64,000 bases of DNA from Pedococcus bigeumensis (GTDB lineage Bacteria; Actinomycetota; Actinomycetes; Actinomycetales; Dermatophilaceae): positions 248,001 to 312,000 of the forward strand of contig NZ_RCZM01000005.1 of assembly GCF_006438965.1 (NCBI RefSeq), given 5' to 3'. Below the pieces are notes generated by a model. That model worked only from the letters and a program-made list of their open reading frames with translations. It was not told the origin of the DNA and did no database searches. The position numbers and the translations under genes are program-made. Positions 61,717 through 64,000 of this stretch are shown here, piece after piece; within the stretch, counting starts at the first letter, position 1, and each line of letters starts with the position of its first letter.

Positions 61717-62973
61717 TCAGCCCGGTGAGCGCTTGGCCAGGCGGTCGATCGCAGGCCGGTCCAGGCCGGTCAGGTGCTGTACCTCCTGCTCGTCCGTGGC
61801 ACCGCAGTCGAGCGCGCGGACCACGAAGTCAGACAGGGCGCGGGCCGTGGCGGGTTCGTCCATGACGCCCGAATCCACTTGTCCCACATAGTTCTTCAGC
61901 CGCTGGCCAGCCGCGCCGAGGCCCTCGCGGTAGAAGGCGTAGGTGGCCAGGAACCGGCTGGGCAGCTGCGCGGCGTGCAGGTCCCAGCCCTGGTAGTAGC
62001 CGCGTTCGAGTGAGCGGCGGACCAGCCGACCGTGCAGCCGCCAGGCGGCCCGGATCTGGTCAGGGGTGCCCACGGGCAGGACGTTGGTCGAGCCGTCCGA
62101 GAGGTGCACCCCGGTGCCCGCGGCGGCGACCTGCATCACCGCCTTCGCGTGGTCGGCGGCCGGGTGCTCCATCGACTGGTAGGCCGCGGCGATACCGCAC
62201 GATGCCGAGTAGTCGTAGGTGCCATAGTGCAGGGACGTGCACCGACCGGCGGACGCGTGCACCATCCGGGCGACCAGGGCCGTGCCGTCGGGGCCACAGA
62301 TGGCTTGGGGCGTCTCGACCTGGATCTCGAACCGGATCGCGCCGGCGTCCAGACCCACACCGGCCTCGACCTGCTCGCACGCGAGCACCATCGCCTCGAC
62401 CTGCTCGACCGACGTCACCTTGGGGAAGGTCACCACGAACCCGTCCGGCAGTCGACCGTCCCGGGTCACCGCGGCGACGAACCGCGCGAACGTACGTAGC
62501 CCGCGCTGCCGGGTCGGCGCCTCGAAGCTCTTGAACCGGATGCCCGAGAAGGCCGTGCCGCGACCGCTGTCGATCGCCCGCAGCAGGGACTCGGCGGCCG
62601 CGTCCACCGCGGCATCCTCCTCGTCGTCGCCGCGAGTGCCGTAGCCGTCCTCGAAGTCGATCCGCAGGTCCTCGATCGGCTCGCGCTCCAGCTTGTCGCG
62701 CAGCCGGCCGTCGAGGTCCACCGCGAGGTCGGGTCGCAGCCCGAAGGCATCGGCGAGGTCGGTGACGCCGCGACCGTGGTTGGCGAGGACGGCGAGCGCC
62801 TCGGCCCGCCATCGGGGGACGAGGTCGGAGTCGTAGCGGTCCGCCGGTACGTAGACGGTGTGCACCGGTTGCCGGATCGCGCGCTCGCCGGGGAACTGCC
62901 GCGCCAGCGCCGCATCGGCGTCGCGGAGCCGCTCGTCGAGGCTGGCGCTCAGGGCGTTCAGGTCCACAGTCAT
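61717..62973 (-). CDS. HpcH/HpaI/CitE-like aldolase (DUF6986)
   Basis: 418 aa. A TIM-barrel of the CitE type: HTVYVPADRYDSDLVPRWRA, EDLRIDFEDGYGTRGDDEED with acidic metal ligands, SGIRFKSFEAPTRQRGLRTF, FVVTFPKVTSVEQVEAMVLA, IRFEIQVETPQAICGPDGTA with the metal Glu, and LHYGTYDYSASCGIAAAYQS. Enzymes of this fold make or break C-C bonds of malyl-CoA-like or oxo acids. The gene family occurs with purine and glyoxylate genes; the substrate is not known. It overlaps the malic enzyme gene by 4 bp. Confidence 0.88.
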   Translation of the reverse strand: MTVDLNALSASLDERLRDADAALARQFPGERAIRQPVHTVYVPADRYDSDLVPRWRAEALAVLANHGRGVTDLADAFGLRPDLAVDLDGRLRDKLEREPIEDLRIDFEDGYGTRGDDEEDAAVDAAAESLLRAIDSGRGTAFSGIRFKSFEAPTRQRGLRTFARFVAAVTRDGRLPDGFVVTFPKVTSVEQVEAMVLACEQVEAGVGLDAGAIRFEIQVETPQAICGPDGTALVARMVHASAGRCTSLHYGTYDYSASCGIAAAYQSMEHPAADHAKAVMQVAAAGTGVHLSDGSTNVLPVGTPDQIRAAWRLHGRLVRRSLERGYYQGWDLHAAQLPSRFLATYAFYREGLGAAGQRLKNYVGQVDSGVMDEPATARALSDFVVRALDCGATDEQEVQHLTGLDRPAIDRLAKRSPG

Positions 62974-64000
62974 CGGGCGGGGGCCTCCGTCGTGGTGGTG
63001 TGGGTCTGCTGGGTGGTGGTGGGGGTATGCCGGGTGGTACCGGCCGCCTTGCGCACCGCGGCGGCAACCGCCGGGGCGACATCAGGGTCGAAGACGCTGG
63101 GCACGATGTAGCTAGCGTTGAGCTCGTCAGCGTGGACGCAGTCGGCGATGGCGGTCGCTGCGGCGATCATCATCTCGTCGGTGATGTCGCTGGCGCCTGC
63201 ATCGAGCAGCCCTCGGAAGAAGCCGGGGAAGGCCAGCACGTTGTTGATCTGGTTGGCGTAGTCAGAGCGCCCCGTCGCGACGACCGCCGCGTGCCGGCTC
63301 GCGGCCACCGGGTCCACCTCGGGGTCGGGGTTGGCGAGTGCGAAGACCACAGCGCGGTCGGCCATAGAGGCGATGTCGTCGCCGTCGAGCAGGTTCGGCG
63401 CCGAGACGCCGACAAAGATGTCCGCACCCTTGAGCACCTCCTTCAGCGTCCCCTGCGCGCCAGAGGGGTTGGTGTTCTTGGCGATCCAGCCGCGGAACTC
63501 GTCGCTCGGGGTGACCGACGGGTCGAGGGCGCCGTGCCGGTCGCAGCCGATGATGTCGGTTGCGCCTTCGGCGGCCAGCAACCGGACGATCGCGTGTCCT
63601 GCTGCGCCCACTCCCGAGACGACGATGCGCACGTCCTCGAGCCTCTTGTCCACGACCCGCAACGCGTTGGTGAGGGCGGCGAGCACGACGATCGCGGTGC
63701 CGTGCTGGTCGTCGTGGAAGACGGGGATGTCGAGCTCGTCGCGCAGCCGCCGCTCGATCTCGAAGCAGCGCGGGGCCGAGATGTCCTCGAGGTTGACGCC
63801 GCCGTAGACCGGGGCGAGCGCCTTGACGATCATGATGATCTGCTCGACGTCCTGGGTGTCGAGGCAGACCGGCCAGGCGTCGACGCCGGCGAACTGCTTG
63901 AACAGCGCGGCCTTGCCCTCCATCACCGGCAGCGCCGCCGCCGGCCCGATGTTGCCGAGGCCGAGTACTGCCGAGCCGTCGGTGACGACGGCGACGGTGT
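62970..64000 (-). CDS. NAD(P)-dependent malic enzyme (5' part outside window)
   Basis: 343 codons visible; the start is beyond base 64000. It converts malate to pyruvate and CO2. Landmarks: VTDGSAVLGLGNIGPAAALP, VMEGKAALFKQFAGVDAWPV, FEIERRLRDELDIPVFHDDQ with HGTAIVVLAAL, the NAD(P) motif IVVSGVGAAGHAIVRLLAAE, and FALANPDPEVDP. About 20 Thr/His-rich residues extend the C-terminus. It lacks a phosphotransacetylase domain. With aceB it would turn glyoxylate and acetyl-CoA to pyruvate. Confidence 0.94.
   Translation of the reverse strand, partial: TVAVVTDGSAVLGLGNIGPAAALPVMEGKAALFKQFAGVDAWPVCLDTQDVEQIIMIVKALAPVYGGVNLEDISAPRCFEIERRLRDELDIPVFHDDQHGTAIVVLAALTNALRVVDKRLEDVRIVVSGVGAAGHAIVRLLAAEGATDIIGCDRHGALDPSVTPSDEFRGWIAKNTNPSGAQGTLKEVLKGADIFVGVSAPNLLDGDDIASMADRAVVFALANPDPEVDPVAASRHAAVVATGRSDYANQINNVLAFPGFFRGLLDAGASDITDEMMIAAATAIADCVHADELNASYIVPSVFDPDVAPAVAAAVRKAAGTTRHTPTTTQQTHTTTTEAPAR

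Overview
The window is a 64 kb piece of a high-GC actinobacterial chromosome (GC judged by eye at about 70%). Gene order, codon use, frequent GTG starts, many ATGA/GTGA overlaps and many leaderless starts fit Micrococcales; a member of the Intrasporangiaceae is my best guess, from general similarity only. I see no rRNA, tRNA, insertion sequence, prophage, CRISPR array or replication origin.

Layout. 1-4.8 kb: end of an ABC exporter, its TetR repressor with a clear operator, a methyltransferase, an AIM24 protein, a GNAT acetyltransferase and a small membrane protein. 4.9-11.4 kb: a proton-pumping pyrophosphatase, a STAS antagonist, a DECH-box helicase of the helicase/secretion neighbourhood and a LapA-like membrane protein. 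11.6-13.9 kb: a GntR/ABC export operon with its operator. 14-19 kb: a Tad/Flp pilus locus (ssd, tadA, tadB, tadC, DUF4244, tadE, tadE-like), split by a cytosine deaminase gene on the other strand. 19.7-30.8 kb: a Fic-like protein, then a LytS/LytTR two-component system followed by two sodium:solute symporters and DUF485, with acetyl-CoA synthetase nearby: an acetate/short-acid uptake and activation block. 30.9-35.3 kb: small accessory genes and two decayed genes.

35.4-64 kb is one large purine and glyoxylate block. Guanine is deaminated (guaD), xanthine dehydrogenase (xdhA-xdhB-xdhC) makes urate, uricase, HIU hydrolase and OHCU decarboxylase make allantoin, allantoinase (allB) and ureidoglycine aminohydrolase (allE) follow, and glyoxylate is used by malate synthase (aceB) or by gcl-garR-hyi-glxK to glycerate. 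NCS1 and NCS2 permeases, an IclR regulator, a GntR-FCD regulator and an unusual HTH fusion protein accompany them. A malic enzyme and a CitE-like aldolase (DUF6986) close the window. No allantoate amidohydrolase is present.

Most notable signals: (1) the 8-mer GTATGCCG occurs about 35 times, about 15 times the expectation from composition, on both strands, in every reading frame and between genes, including an inverted pair in the acs terminator; this resembles a DNA uptake sequence and lies with a Tad pilus locus; (2) the NCS2 permease is fused to a second OHCU decarboxylase domain that lacks the catalytic His; (3) two shared operator motifs tie the purine/glyoxylate promoters together (TTCCG-N5-CGGAA-like at aceB/iclR, hyi and uricase; TCAACA-N3-TGTTGAA upstream of xdhA and uricase); (4) a perfect 48-bp palindrome lies upstream of xdhA; (5) two adjacent genes at 31.4-32.9 kb carry frameshifts and a nonsense codon. 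All counts were made by eye.
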